Shown: positions 35,360-43,944 of the stretch, one piece after another
Position numbering within the stretch: the stretch's first letter is position 1
Layout: each line of letters opens with the position of its first letter
Assembly: GCA_963702765.1 (NCBI GenBank)
Contig: CAVPEB010000065.1
Span: 51,753 to 115,752 of the forward strand
Direction of reading: 5' to 3'
Length of the DNA stretch: 64,000 nucleotides
From: DATMNR01 sp963702765
GTDB lineage: Bacteria; Chloroflexota; Ktedonobacteria; Ktedonobacterales; Ktedonobacteraceae
Made by a program: the position numbers and the translations under genes
The notes under the pieces: generated by a model
Databases searched by the model: none
Told to the model about the DNA's origin: nothing
What the model saw: only the letters and a program-made list of their open reading frames with translations

Positions 35360-36544
35360 TTGCTTACGCAAAATACAGGTAGTGCTTCTGAAAATGATAT
35401 GACATCTACACATGATGCTCAAAACGACTCTATAGAACAAAAAAAGGCAGAACTTCTTAAGCAAGGGGTAAGTGGAGAGGTAGAGATAACACAAGATCAG
35501 CTTTCGATTCGTAAGCGGCTTTTGAATTGGCGCACAATCGTTCCCCTGGTTATAGCGATTATTGCACTTGTTATCTTTGCTCAAAAAATAAACATTAATC
35601 CAAAATTAACCTGGATTGCCATGCGCAATGCCAATGTTTATTTTGTTCTGATAGCTTTTATTATCTATTACTTTTCCTTTCCCATACGTACATTCCGCTG
35701 GCGTATGCTTCTGGAAAATATTGGTTATACAAAAGAAAACGGCATCAAACTACCAACGTTCTGGAAACTGCTCGAGATCATTTACGTGTCCTGGTTTGCT
35801 AATGTGATTGTCCCTGCAAAATTGGGTGACCTATACAGAGCTTATCTCCTACGGAGAGAAGCAGGTCTTCCAGCTTCAAGGACTTTTGGAACTGTACTTG
35901 CTGAACGCCTCCTCGATCTTATTGTTCTGCTCTTATTGTTTATCCCAGCTGTCATTATCAGCCTTCATGAGAATTTACCTCCGCAGCTAGCACTTGGTTT
36001 AAAAATTACGCTGGTATTAGTTGTTGTAGGTATCATCGGGCTTTTTATGCTGCGTATGTTTCCAACTCAGATTGGTCTGGTAGTTCCAAAACGATTTCGT
36101 GGATATTACTACCAATTTCAGGAAGGTACTCTTGGATCGTTTAAGCGTATCCCTTCTTTAACTGGACTTACACTTGGTGTTTGGGCTTGTGAGGCTTTAC
36201 GTTTCTTTTTTATCGCTCTCGCACTCAATTTGATTCCTGGAAACTTTACTCATGTATTGTCAGCCTCGCTTTTCATCGCGCTTGGAGAAGCACTTCTCAC
36301 CGTTATTCCATTTACAGGTGGCGGAATTGGCCTTGTTGAAGGTGGTATGTTAGCAATGATATTGCTTTTCACCCCAAATGTAAGTCTGGCATTAGCTGCT
36401 ATTGTGATTGACCGGGCAATCAGCCTGTTCAGCATTCTGGTGATCGGATTCTTTGTCTTCATGTTTACAATTGGTAGACAAGCATCTATTCCAGACCAAC
36501 CCTTACAAAATCTCGCGCTTGTGGAACAAAATCTTGACACCTAA
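35360..36544 (+). CDS. Lysylphosphatidylglycerol synthase-type flippase domain protein (UPF0104)
   Basis: About 394 residues. A polar N-terminus (Ser, Asp, Gln rich) is followed by roughly eight membrane helices beginning at WRTIVPLVIAIIALVIFA. The conserved family parts are FPIRTFRWRMLLENIG, WFANVIVPAKLGDLYRAYLLRREAGL and LAERLLDLIVLLLLFIPAV, then FTGGGIGLVEGGMLAMI. PF03706 proteins include MprF flippase domains and other lipid or sugar transferases; a lipid-flipping role is possible, but no synthase domain is attached. Start TTG 35360 has GGAGG five bases ahead; TTG 35348 and ATG 35399 are alternatives. The strong rpsU promoter overlaps its 3' end. Confidence 0.78.
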   Translation: MLTQNTGSASENDMTSTHDAQNDSIEQKKAELLKQGVSGEVEITQDQLSIRKRLLNWRTIVPLVIAIIALVIFAQKININPKLTWIAMRNANVYFVLIAFIIYYFSFPIRTFRWRMLLENIGYTKENGIKLPTFWKLLEIIYVSWFANVIVPAKLGDLYRAYLLRREAGLPASRTFGTVLAERLLDLIVLLLLFIPAVIISLHENLPPQLALGLKITLVLVVVGIIGLFMLRMFPTQIGLVVPKRFRGYYYQFQEGTLGSFKRIPSLTGLTLGVWACEALRFFFIALALNLIPGNFTHVLSASLFIALGEALLTVIPFTGGGIGLVEGGMLAMILLFTPNVSLALAAIVIDRAISLFSILVIGFFVFMFTIGRQASIPDQPLQNLALVEQNLDT

Positions 36545-36562
36545 TAGAGGGTGAATTATAAT
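36534..36562 (+). promoter_or_regulatory. Perfect consensus sigma-70 promoter for rpsU
   Basis: TTGACA at 36534-36539, 17-base spacer, TATAAT at 36557-36562: both hexamers match consensus exactly. It overlaps the last codons of the flippase-like gene and lies about 75 bases before the rpsU start. Such strength fits a ribosomal protein transcript. Confidence 0.85.
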
Positions 36563-36638
36563 TTTTGCGCAGGTCATGCGGATATGCTAGCCAAATTTCT
36601 TGCATACCTCGAAAAATGGCCACAAAGGGGTGATATCG

Positions 36639-36824
36639 CTGTCAGAAGTCAAAATCGGTGAAAATGACTCTTTTGAAACAGCATTGAAACGTTTCAACCG
36701 CAAGATTCAGCAGGATGGTATTCTAGCTGAAGCTCGTCGCAGAGAGCATTACGAAAAGCCGAGCGTAAAACGAAAAAGAAAAGAAGCGGCTAAAAGGCGC
36801 AAAGCCATGCGAAAAGGTCAATAA
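36639..36824 (+). CDS. rpsU: Small ribosomal subunit protein bS21
   Basis: 61 residues: SEVKIGENDSFETALKRFNR followed by KIQQDGILAEARRREHYEKP and a basic helix (SVKRKRKEAAKRRKAMRKGQ) characteristic of bS21. The family starts MSEVKVGE, which fixes the start at position 36639, a CTG codon, with AAGGGG 8 bases upstream. There is no ATG, GTG or TTG at this point in frame; the GTG at 36630 lies too near the ribosome binding site. bS21 is part of the 30S subunit and affects translation initiation. A strong promoter precedes and a 16-bp terminator follows. The rpsU-ybeY-dgkA order is a common arrangement in bacteria. Confidence 0.85.
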   Translation: MSEVKIGENDSFETALKRFNRKIQQDGILAEARRREHYEKPSVKRKRKEAAKRRKAMRKGQ

Positions 36825-36839
36825 TTTACATCCAATCTC

Positions 36840-36900
36840 CGTCAGAAACATATAGTGCATTTCTTTCTTCTCCTCTATATGTTTCTGACGATTTTATTTT
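36840..36900 (+). terminator. Rho-independent terminator after rpsU
   Basis: Sixteen perfectly paired bases (36840-36855 with 36875-36890; CGTCAGAAACATATAG) close a 19-base loop. A T-rich tail, ATTTTATTTTTT, follows. It ends the short rpsU transcript, leaving ybeY to a separate promoter or readthrough. Confidence 0.85.
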
Positions 36901-36922
36901 TTAAACAATCGTATGAGGCATT

Positions 36923-37488
36923 ATGGCAAACTATACTTCACATATAGAGCTTTCAATAGAGTTAGATAATAAAAATGACGAACAGGCATTAAAGCACCTA
37001 CTTTCTTCGCTTCCACTAGAAGCTGTAGTGGTGCAGACTTTATCTCAAACAGGAATTGATCGACCAGTCGTTGTCGCGCTTCTCATTACTAACGACACCA
37101 CAATTCAGTCTCTTAACAAACACTATCGAAATCAGGATAAATCTACAGATGTGCTTTCTTTTCCCCTACTTGAAAAACCCATTGTACACGCACCTGTGGA
37201 TCAACTTTGGATGAAATCGGAATTGTTAAAGGAGCTGAATTTCAAACACAGCAAACCTTTATTACGCCACCTGATATAACTACTCATCTAGGAGATGTAG
37301 TTATATCATGGCCGATGGTGCAACGCCAGTCATCCGAAGTTGGGCACAATCCAGTTTACGAATTACTTTTCCTACTTTCACACGGAGTACTCCACCTGAT
37401 AGGATATGATGACCAAACTGAAGCGGGATATCAAGCCATGATATGTATACAACAAGCTGTATTGGATGCTACTGGGCTGAAGATTTAA
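36923..37488 (+). CDS. ybeY: Endoribonuclease YbeY, frame broken once
   Basis: The N-terminal reading contains DRPVVVALLITNDTTIQSLN and NKHYRNQDKSTDVLSFPLLE, the YbeY core just before the metal site; the next frame continues THLGDVVISWPMVQRQS and the zinc motif HGVLHLIGYDDQTEAGY (three histidines, H-x3-H-x5-D type), then MICIQQAVLDATGLKI. The missing base is between 37200 and 37280; a single-base deletion fits the frame change. YbeY helps mature 16S rRNA and ribosome quality control and is close to essential in many bacteria, so real inactivation is unlikely. The dgkA gene starts 7 bases after its stop. Confidence 0.78.
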
Positions 37489-37494
37489 TCACAA

Positions 37495-37905
37495 ATGAAG
37501 AATGATCTGAAATCACCGCAAAAACAACTATCTCAAAGCGAGTGGAAAAAATTTTTTGCTGGCTTTAAGTACGCATTTAGTGGACTATGGTATGCACTGC
37601 GAACTCAGCGCAACGCACGCGTACATGTCTCTATTGCTATCCTGGCAATTCTTTTGGGTGTGTTGTTACACATTTCTGCTGTAGAGTTTGCTTTGGTCTT
37701 TGTGGCTATTACTGGTGTATTTATTGCTGAGATGTTCAATACGGTCTTCGAATTATGTATTGACCTGGCTTCGCCTGATTACCACCCTTTAGCGAAAATC
37801 GCTAAAGATGTAGCAGCCGGCGCAGTATTGCTGAGTGCGATGCTTTCAATTGTAATCGGTCTCTTTGTTTTTGTGCCACACCTCATGAAACTATTTCACC
37901 CGTGA
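37495..37905 (+). CDS. dgkA: Diacylglycerol/undecaprenol kinase family protein
   Basis: 136 residues with three transmembrane helices: about 55-72, 74-94 and 108-128. The family motifs are FKYAFSGLWYALRTQRNARVH near residues 23-43, FIAEMFNTVFELCIDL (the metal-binding EMxNTxxE pattern) and LAKIAKDVAAGAVLLSAMLS. The Gram-positive enzymes phosphorylate undecaprenol or diacylglycerol for cell-wall lipid recycling. The start ATG 37495 follows the ybeY stop closely. Its 3' end overlaps the efp 3' end by 15 bases on the opposite strand. Confidence 0.88.
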   Translation: MKNDLKSPQKQLSQSEWKKFFAGFKYAFSGLWYALRTQRNARVHVSIAILAILLGVLLHISAVEFALVFVAITGVFIAEMFNTVFELCIDLASPDYHPLAKIAKDVAAGAVLLSAMLSIVIGLFVFVPHLMKLFHP

Positions 37906-38463
37906 AACATATTGACTCGTGCGCGTATCAATACGGATCTTGTCACCAGGATTTACAAACAGTGGGACGTTGATAATAGTTCCAGTCTCCAAGGTAGCGG
38001 GTTTTGTCACATTATTTGCTGTATCGCCCCTAATACCCGGCTCAGCGCTTTCTACAGTTAGTTCGAGAAAGTTGGGTAACTCAGCGGCAACAATCGTCTC
38101 TGTCTCACTATCAACGAGTAATTCTACAATATCCCCCTCTTTAAGAAAGCGAACCGCATCACCTAGCATCTCCTTGGCAATCGGTTGCTGATCAAATGTT
38201 TCGGTATTCATAAAAACATAGTCGTCGCCATCGATATACAGAAACTGCCAATTCTGATGCTCCACGCGCACATTATCAATTTCCTCACCCGCTCGAAATC
38301 GCTGCTCAATTACACGACCAGTTCTCATATTCTTCAAATTGACACGCACAAAAGCGCGCCAGTTTCCGGGGCTAACATGATGGAATTCTGTTACAGTATA
38401 GAGATCATTGTTATAGCGTATTACCATGCCGTTATAAAAATCGGCTGTTGTTGTTGCACCCAA
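37891..38463 (-). CDS. efp: Elongation factor P
   Basis: 190 residues from TTG 38463, with AAGGAG nine bases ahead. Three beta-barrel domains: KOW-like ADFYNGMVIRYNNDLYTVTE, FRAGEEIDNVRVEHQNWQFLYIDGDDYVFM, and C-terminal AEPGIRGDTANNVTKPATLETG plus the PGDKIRIDTRTSQYVSRVK end. EF-P relieves ribosome stalling at consecutive prolines. The loop residue usually modified (Lys34 in E. coli, Lys32 in B. subtilis) is N34 here, in VSPGNWRAF, so the known beta-lysine, rhamnose or 5-aminopentanol modifications cannot be made on that position. The gene overlaps dgkA by its 3' end and follows a HEAT-repeat gene upstream. Confidence 0.93.
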   Translation of the reverse strand: MGATTTADFYNGMVIRYNNDLYTVTEFHHVSPGNWRAFVRVNLKNMRTGRVIEQRFRAGEEIDNVRVEHQNWQFLYIDGDDYVFMNTETFDQQPIAKEMLGDAVRFLKEGDIVELLVDSETETIVAAELPNFLELTVESAEPGIRGDTANNVTKPATLETGTIINVPLFVNPGDKIRIDTRTSQYVSRVK

Positions 38464-38498
38464 TGGAGGGTTCTCCTTTCGTTCAATCAAAAAATCAT

Positions 38499-39299
38499 TC
38501 ACATCTTGGTCAAAAGTTTTGATACCTTTTCAGTATGTTCAACATACTTCGCAAGACGTTTCTTTTTCAAATTTTCACGCAATATCCAGTTGATGTCAGC
38601 ATCATCCCATTTTGCGCAGTCTCGCATCAATGCAAATCCCTTTTCGGGATCTGCAGCCGTTACGACGCTGAGTGTGTATCCCAAAGATTGGCGCAATACG
38701 CGAACGTCCTCGCGTTTGCGATCCGTTGCCGATAGTTTGTGTACACGCCCTAATACATAACGTTGTATAGCCAATGCTGCATCGATCATAGCCTGATCAT
38801 TAAGCAAGGGTGGTTCAGCGATAGCCGCAACGCTTGCTCGTTGTTGAAAGCAGTTTCCTTTTGTAGCTAATTCTTTTAAGAACTTTATGGTTTCATGTGG
38901 AATAACAGGCAAAAGTCTTTGTAAGGCTATTGCAGTTCCCTCTCGCACACGCCAGGAATTGCTACAGGCAAAGAGTTTCATCTTCTCAAAGACTTCGGCA
39001 TGCCATTCTGTTTGAACAGATGCACACGCACCGAATGCAACCACGCCACATAGAATTACGAATTCATCTGGTGTGTTTTTAACAACCATCTTTTCATCTT
39101 GAACAAGATATTGAAGAAGCACCCACACCTGCTCAGGTTGCTCAGGCACAATAGCAGCAAGCAGATTACTTAAGCTATTTACCAACTCTAAATTAGCACG
39201 TGTACCAGGTAAGCGACTTTGATCACGCAAATAGTACTCTAATGGACGTCGGTTGCCTGTGAAAGCCCTTGCTACAAGAGAAGAGAGGGTTTCATGCAT
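38499..39299 (-). CDS. HEAT-repeat (DNA alkylation repeat-like) protein
   Basis: 266 residues, entirely helical. Repeats are visible as VRVREGTAIALQRLLP-like pairs: SWRVREGTAIALQRLLPVIPH around residues 114-134, then QQRASVAAIAEPPLLNDQAM and ESLGYTLSVVTAADPEKGFAL, with the end KKKRLAKYVEHTEKVSKLL. The layout and the ending (NWILRENLKKKRLAK) resemble HEAT or ALK-repeat proteins such as AlkD-like or scaffold proteins. No catalytic tryptophan or aspartate pattern of AlkD can be verified. It precedes efp by 35 bases on the same strand, so the two probably share a transcript. Confidence 0.6.
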   Translation of the reverse strand: MHETLSSLVARAFTGNRRPLEYYLRDQSRLPGTRANLELVNSLSNLLAAIVPEQPEQVWVLLQYLVQDEKMVVKNTPDEFVILCGVVAFGACASVQTEWHAEVFEKMKLFACSNSWRVREGTAIALQRLLPVIPHETIKFLKELATKGNCFQQRASVAAIAEPPLLNDQAMIDAALAIQRYVLGRVHKLSATDRKREDVRVLRQSLGYTLSVVTAADPEKGFALMRDCAKWDDADINWILRENLKKKRLAKYVEHTEKVSKLLTKM

Positions 39300-39457
39300 A
39301 CAATTACATCCTTGCGACTAAGAAAACTATATTTACTTATTCATGCATAAAAAGCTTTCGAAAAAGTAGCGGTGAATACATAGATATTTTACCACAAGAG
39401 CGAAAATCCTCTTCTTGTCAGTAAGGCAGCTTAGGAGCGAATTGATGTTGCCCGATT

Positions 39458-40327
39458 TTAAGTTTCAAGACCGAGTAGCTTCGCAGCATTCCCTTTTAGA
39501 ATCAAAGGACGTACCTCGGGTCTGATCTCGATTTGTTCAAAATCCGAAAGCCAACGATCAGGAGTAATCAGAGGAAAATCAGAGCCGAAAAGCATTTTGT
39601 GCTTCAGCAACGTATTCGCATATTGGATAAGTTGAGGAGGAAAATATTTGGGAGACCAACCTGACAGGTCGATATAGACTTGTGGCTTGTGAAGGCATAC
39701 TGAAAGGGCTTCCTCTTGCCAGGGAAATGAGGGATGCGCCATGATAATGGGCATATCTGGAAAGTCGACTGCTACATCGTCCAAATACATCGGATTAGAA
39801 TATTTGAGACGTATTCCACCTCCGCCTCGTGCTCCAGTTCCAATACCTGAATGCCCGGTGTGAAAGATCGCCGGCAAACCTGCCTCGGCAATTGCCTCAT
39901 ATAGCACATAAGCTTTGGGATCATTGGGATAGAATTGTTGTATTGTAGGATGAAATTTGAAACCGCGTACCCCGAATTGCTCGATCAGACGCCGTGCCTC
40001 ACGCGCCCCCATCTTGCCTTTCGCAGGATCAATGCTAGCAAAAGGAATTAGCACATCAGGATTCTCTAACGCAGCCTCTGCCACGTCTTCATTCGGAACG
40101 CGCGCCTCTCCTGTAGTGGACTCAGCATCGACTGGAAACACTACGCAAGCCATCTTGCGTTCACGATAATAATTAGCAATCTCCGTAAGCGTGGGAGAAC
40201 TTCCTTCTTGCTTAAAATATCGTCTTGCTGCCTCCCTAATCTCTGGATTGCCAGGAACCTCGGATACATGACGCGAAACATGTGCGTGTGTATGTACATC
40301 AATTGCGATAATATTGGTTATATCCAT
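39458..40327 (-). CDS. Amidohydrolase family protein (TIM-barrel metal hydrolase)
   Basis: 289 residues. The amidohydrolase-2 type layout is seen: IDVHTHAHV at residues 10-18 for the first metal-binding HxH, RGFKFHPTIQQF, AIFHTGHSGIGTGARGGGG with a histidine ligand, IIMAHPSFPWQEE, then FGSDFPLITPDRW with the aspartate ligand and KGNAAKLLGL end. These enzymes are decarboxylases or lactonases acting on aromatic intermediates (LigI, 4-sulfomuconolactonase types). Substrate is unknown. It stands alone between the HEAT gene and a divergent small gene at 40492. Confidence 0.8.
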   Translation of the reverse strand: MDITNIIAIDVHTHAHVSRHVSEVPGNPEIREAARRYFKQEGSSPTLTEIANYYRERKMACVVFPVDAESTTGEARVPNEDVAEAALENPDVLIPFASIDPAKGKMGAREARRLIEQFGVRGFKFHPTIQQFYPNDPKAYVLYEAIAEAGLPAIFHTGHSGIGTGARGGGGIRLKYSNPMYLDDVAVDFPDMPIIMAHPSFPWQEEALSVCLHKPQVYIDLSGWSPKYFPPQLIQYANTLLKHKMLFGSDFPLITPDRWLSDFEQIEIRPEVRPLILKGNAAKLLGLET

Positions 40328-40491
40328 AGATGTTTCTCTCTTTCCATAAGAACACGTCTGTTCATCATATTCTCACCAGAGTTTACCATTCAATAACGTT
40401 GCTATGTTATAATGTGACAACATCTTACAATCTTGAATATATGCTCTAAAATCACCTGCAATAGAAAACTTGCTCACAAAGGAGTTGAAGT

Positions 40492-41163
40492 TTGTCACAC
40501 CTCATTGTAAACACTTTTGAAGAAGCTTGCGAAGTCGTAGCAGATCTGGGAATTTTACCATTATCAAGCTTCATCCCTGATCATCCCTCTCTTGTTTCAA
40601 TCACACAGGATGAAGCCTGGCATACCGGATTGGACACTGATCCCTGGCTCTGGAGAGATCGCTTTGCAGCAGAGGGTGTTGCAGCATATGGAAGATTTCT
40701 TGCAAGTAAACCAGTCTTGATCTCCAGACATCTTTTTCCGCTCGTTAAATGTATAGTCTCACCATCTGAGAGCGTTGCAGACCGCTATGCAGCAGGAAAT
40801 TTGGCCAGATCGACCACCAGGATTTACGAATGCATTTTCGAAAATGATGGTATCGATGTTAAGAGGCTCAGAATAGTGACGGGAATGCAACAGGCATCCG
40901 ATAAACGAGCCTTTGATCGTTCGTTGAACGAACTGCAAAGTACAATGGATATTGTTATTTCCGGAATCTCGGAAAGGCTCAATGAACACGGAAATAAAAG
41001 TGGCTGGAACAGCACATGTTATATGCTGGCCGATCATTGGATGGAACGAAATGGGATCGTATCCGCAGAATACACTCGTGAGAATGCCAAAACAGACCTC
41101 TACTCGTGGATTGAGCAGCGATGGAGTGAGAGCGCTATTCGTTATGAAAAACGATATCTATAG
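40492..41163 (+). CDS. AlkZ-related protein, function uncertain
   Basis: 223 residues. The start TFEEACEVVADLGILPLSSF and the central HTGLDTDPWLWRDRFAAEGVAAYGRF match a set of proteins annotated as AlkZ-related, linked to winged-helix glycosylases of the YcaQ/AlkX type. The segment SITQDEAWHTGLDTDPW has tandem aspartates and tryptophan consistent with that link. Yet the protein is shorter than true AlkZ (over 350), so a catalytic role is doubtful. Start at 40492 is TTG with AAAGGAG ahead. TATAAT at 40408-40413 may be the -10 of its promoter, with no clear -35. Confidence 0.5.
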   Translation: MSHLIVNTFEEACEVVADLGILPLSSFIPDHPSLVSITQDEAWHTGLDTDPWLWRDRFAAEGVAAYGRFLASKPVLISRHLFPLVKCIVSPSESVADRYAAGNLARSTTRIYECIFENDGIDVKRLRIVTGMQQASDKRAFDRSLNELQSTMDIVISGISERLNEHGNKSGWNSTCYMLADHWMERNGIVSAEYTRENAKTDLYSWIEQRWSESAIRYEKRYL

Positions 41164-41215
41164 TTAATTACCAAAGTTAGCTACCTATTTCAGCTATTAA
41201 CGAGGAGAAGTTCAT

Positions 41216-42043
41216 ATGGAAAATTGGATCTGTAGTACTTGTGGAACACAGTTTCCGCCTGGTGAGCAGCCGCCAGAAACATGTCCAATTTGTCTCGACG
41301 AGCGTCAATATGTTGGATATAACGGACAGCAATGGACAACACTGGCTAAAATACAGAATGAAGGCTTTCGCAACGAATTCAAGGTACATGAGCCTGGATT
41401 GATCGGTATTGGAACAATTCCATCATTTGCTATTGGTGAGCGTGCCCTTCTTATTCAAAGTCTTCAGGGGAATATTCTGTGGGATTGCATGAGTTTGATA
41501 GATGAAGAAACAATAGCACACATCAAGCGGCTCGGTGGTCTAACCGCAATCGCTATCTCCCATCCACACTACTATTCAACCATGGTGGAATGGGCTACTT
41601 CTTTTGATATACCTATCTTTCTTCACGAGGCAGATCGTCAATGGGTTATGCGTCCCAGCGAGCGAATCACCTACTGGTCCGGGGAGACATATCCCATTTC
41701 AAATGATATTGTTTTGATACGGCTGGGTGGCCATTTCGCTGGAGGCACGGTCTTGTATTGGCAGCAAGGAGCTGATGGGAAAGGTGCATTGCTCTCAGGC
41801 GATATTATTCAAGTAGTGGCAGATCGCCAATGGGTTAGTTTCATGTATAGTTATCCCAACCTGATCCCGCTTCCTGCCACTGAAATAAAGCGTATTCGGG
41901 ACACGATTGCGCCCTACTCATTCGAACGGTTGTATGGAGCCTGGTTTGAACGAATTGTTACACACGACGCTCGTGCTGTAGTTCTTCGCTCAGCCGATCG
42001 ATACATTCGTGCATTGCAGTCGGTATCACATACATCACATTGA
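41216..42043 (+). CDS. Metallo-beta-lactamase fold protein with N-terminal rubredoxin-like zinc ribbon
   Basis: 275 residues. C6, C9, C23 and C26 in WICSTCGT and CPICLDE form a zinc or iron ribbon. The MBL-like domain follows: IAISHPHYYSTMVEWA, LGGHFAGGTVLYW with the next histidine, and LLSGDIIQVVAD with the aspartate ligand. The usual HxHxDH motif is HPHYYS here, lacking the aspartate and histidine that complete the second metal site. Similar proteins with PxRubredoxin domains are found in Bacillus and Chloroflexota. It could use a single metal ion, or serve another role. The ATG 41216 has a GAGGAG site. Confidence 0.7.
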   Translation: MENWICSTCGTQFPPGEQPPETCPICLDERQYVGYNGQQWTTLAKIQNEGFRNEFKVHEPGLIGIGTIPSFAIGERALLIQSLQGNILWDCMSLIDEETIAHIKRLGGLTAIAISHPHYYSTMVEWATSFDIPIFLHEADRQWVMRPSERITYWSGETYPISNDIVLIRLGGHFAGGTVLYWQQGADGKGALLSGDIIQVVADRQWVSFMYSYPNLIPLPATEIKRIRDTIAPYSFERLYGAWFERIVTHDARAVVLRSADRYIRALQSVSHTSH

Positions 42044-42110
42044 AAAATATGTCAAAGCGTTAACTATGTTTGAAAATTCTCAAATATCACTTTTGCTTTC
42101 ATTTTAAACG

Positions 42111-43925
42111 CTAATGTACTACTCGATCCAGCACCATGATAGCAAAGATAGCTGCCAGGTACATATTCGAATACCAGAAGAGCGTACGTGCCCATTTCTT
42201 TGTTTGATCACGCCACAAACGTATTGCGAGATAGATTAAGCCACCGCCCAGGGCCACAGCGCCAACCAGGTAGAAGTAGCCCATTGCGCCTATCGCGAAG
42301 AGTACAAGCGTCGCGGCCAATACAATTACCGAATAGAGTAGGATTTGACGTCGCGTTTCAGCCTCACCTTTGACTACCGGTAACATGGGTATTCCAGCCT
42401 TTTCATAATCTTTTTGGATCAACAGTGAAAGCGCCCAGAAATGTGGGGGGGTCCAGAAGAAAATGATTGCAAAAAGCCAGATTGCTGGCATGCTCAAGTT
42501 GTTTGTTATAGCGGCCCAGCCAACCAGCACTGGTACAGCTCCTGCAGCACCACCAATGACAATATTTTGTGTCGAGGTGCGTTTGAGGCCGAGCGTGTAA
42601 ACGAAAACATAAAAGAGTATCGCGGAACAGGCTAAAATCGCACTGAGCAGATTTACGAAAGCGAAGAGTATAAAGAATGAAGCAACACCCAGGATGATAC
42701 CAAATACCAGCGCCTGCTGAGGTTCCACGCGCCCAGAAGGTAACGAGCGACGCTGAGTTCGTCCCATTATCAGATCGATATCGCGATCAATGTAGCAATT
42801 GATACAATTCGCGCTACCTGCCGCCATTGCACCACCGAGTAGAGTTGGGATAAGTAAACCAAGCGGAGGCAAACCCTGTTTAGCAATTGCCATAGCCGCA
42901 GCTGTCACTCCAAGCAGTAGAACAGTTACATGCGGTTTCATCAGATCAACGTAATTGGAGATAGTCTGTCGGACAACGCCATGTTCTTTTTGTGCTTCCT
43001 CTTCCGCCTGCTCTATCTTCTCAAGTTCCTGCGCTTGAGGTGCAGCGCGTAGTTGATTGGTTGCGAGTGCGGCTAATAAAACAAGAGTTCCCCAAACAGC
43101 CGTCGCGAGTGCGAGATGCAACCCTGCTACAAAAGCTGGTTCTTCAAGCAGCACTATCAAACCACCAACGATTGCCTGACATATGAAAAGCACTCCACCC
43201 ACCAGTCCGACTATTGCCTGTCCACGAGCAACACGCCAGCGGCGCAAGGCTGAAATTACTGTCCAGAGCATGACAAGTCCAACGAAGGCTGCAAAAAGGC
43301 GGTGTAGTATATTGATTTCTGCCAGATGATTGCCAACAGCCCATGGAGCGGGTGTGCATAGAGGCCAGCCTGTACAAGCAAGCCCGGCCTCACTGCCGGT
43401 TACATATGAACCAAGTAGCATCAATATGTAGACCAACAATGCATTACTAATGGCTAGTTGTGCGAATTTGCGTGTTTTTGCTGGAAGTTCATGGCTGGGT
43501 GCAGGCTTACCACTCAGTACAGCAATGGTGATCACAATGGCGAAGATGGCCAGAGCGGTTGCCAGGTGCGCCGTAATTATCTGTGGTGGCAATTTCCAGA
43601 GAACCGTAAGTCCCCCCAAAACAATCTGGATCGCCAGCAAAACTGGAGCAGCAATCGCCAGCGTTAGCAGCACACGATCTTTCCTTGCCCACGCTATGAT
43701 CCCGATAAGCAGCAGCACAATCAAAATACTTACAGTTGCAGCTGTGAAGCGGTGAAATTGCTCAAGGAACGTATGATACGTTCCAGCATAATAGGCCTGG
43801 CCGTTACAAAATGGCCAATCTGGACAGCTCAAGCCAGAGTCAGTGGCAAGAACTGTGCCACCAAGAGCGATCAGAAAATAAGTAATGATGGTCGCTGCCC
43901 ATGCCAGACGCTGTATGAACTTCAT
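42111..43925 (-). CDS. ctaB: Fused heme A synthase and protoheme IX farnesyltransferase (CtaA-CtaB)
   Basis: 604 residues from ATG 43925 (GAGGGG seven bases ahead). Residues 1-290 are heme A synthase (COX15/CtaA): eight helices, GGTVLATDSGLSCPDWPFC near the start, GLACTGWPLC later, and conserved histidines in EQFHRFTA and NILHRLFA for heme ligation. A linker of about 30 charged residues (QAQELEKIEQAEEEAQKEHG) leads to the CtaB part: UbiA-type prenyltransferase with NCINCYIDRDIDLIMGRTQRR (the DxxxD motif) and WTPPHFWALSLL. CtaB makes heme O from heme B and CtaA converts heme O to heme A. Both are needed for the aa3 oxidase encoded upstream in the operon. The fusion could channel heme O. Confidence 0.92.
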   Translation of the reverse strand: MKFIQRLAWAATIITYFLIALGGTVLATDSGLSCPDWPFCNGQAYYAGTYHTFLEQFHRFTAATVSILIVLLLIGIIAWARKDRVLLTLAIAAPVLLAIQIVLGGLTVLWKLPPQIITAHLATALAIFAIVITIAVLSGKPAPSHELPAKTRKFAQLAISNALLVYILMLLGSYVTGSEAGLACTGWPLCTPAPWAVGNHLAEINILHRLFAAFVGLVMLWTVISALRRWRVARGQAIVGLVGGVLFICQAIVGGLIVLLEEPAFVAGLHLALATAVWGTLVLLAALATNQLRAAPQAQELEKIEQAEEEAQKEHGVVRQTISNYVDLMKPHVTVLLLGVTAAAMAIAKQGLPPLGLLIPTLLGGAMAAGSANCINCYIDRDIDLIMGRTQRRSLPSGRVEPQQALVFGIILGVASFFILFAFVNLLSAILACSAILFYVFVYTLGLKRTSTQNIVIGGAAGAVPVLVGWAAITNNLSMPAIWLFAIIFFWTPPHFWALSLLIQKDYEKAGIPMLPVVKGEAETRRQILLYSVIVLAATLVLFAIGAMGYFYLVGAVALGGGLIYLAIRLWRDQTKKWARTLFWYSNMYLAAIFAIMVLDRVVH

Positions 43926-43944
43926 AGAAGTACCCCTCATTCAA

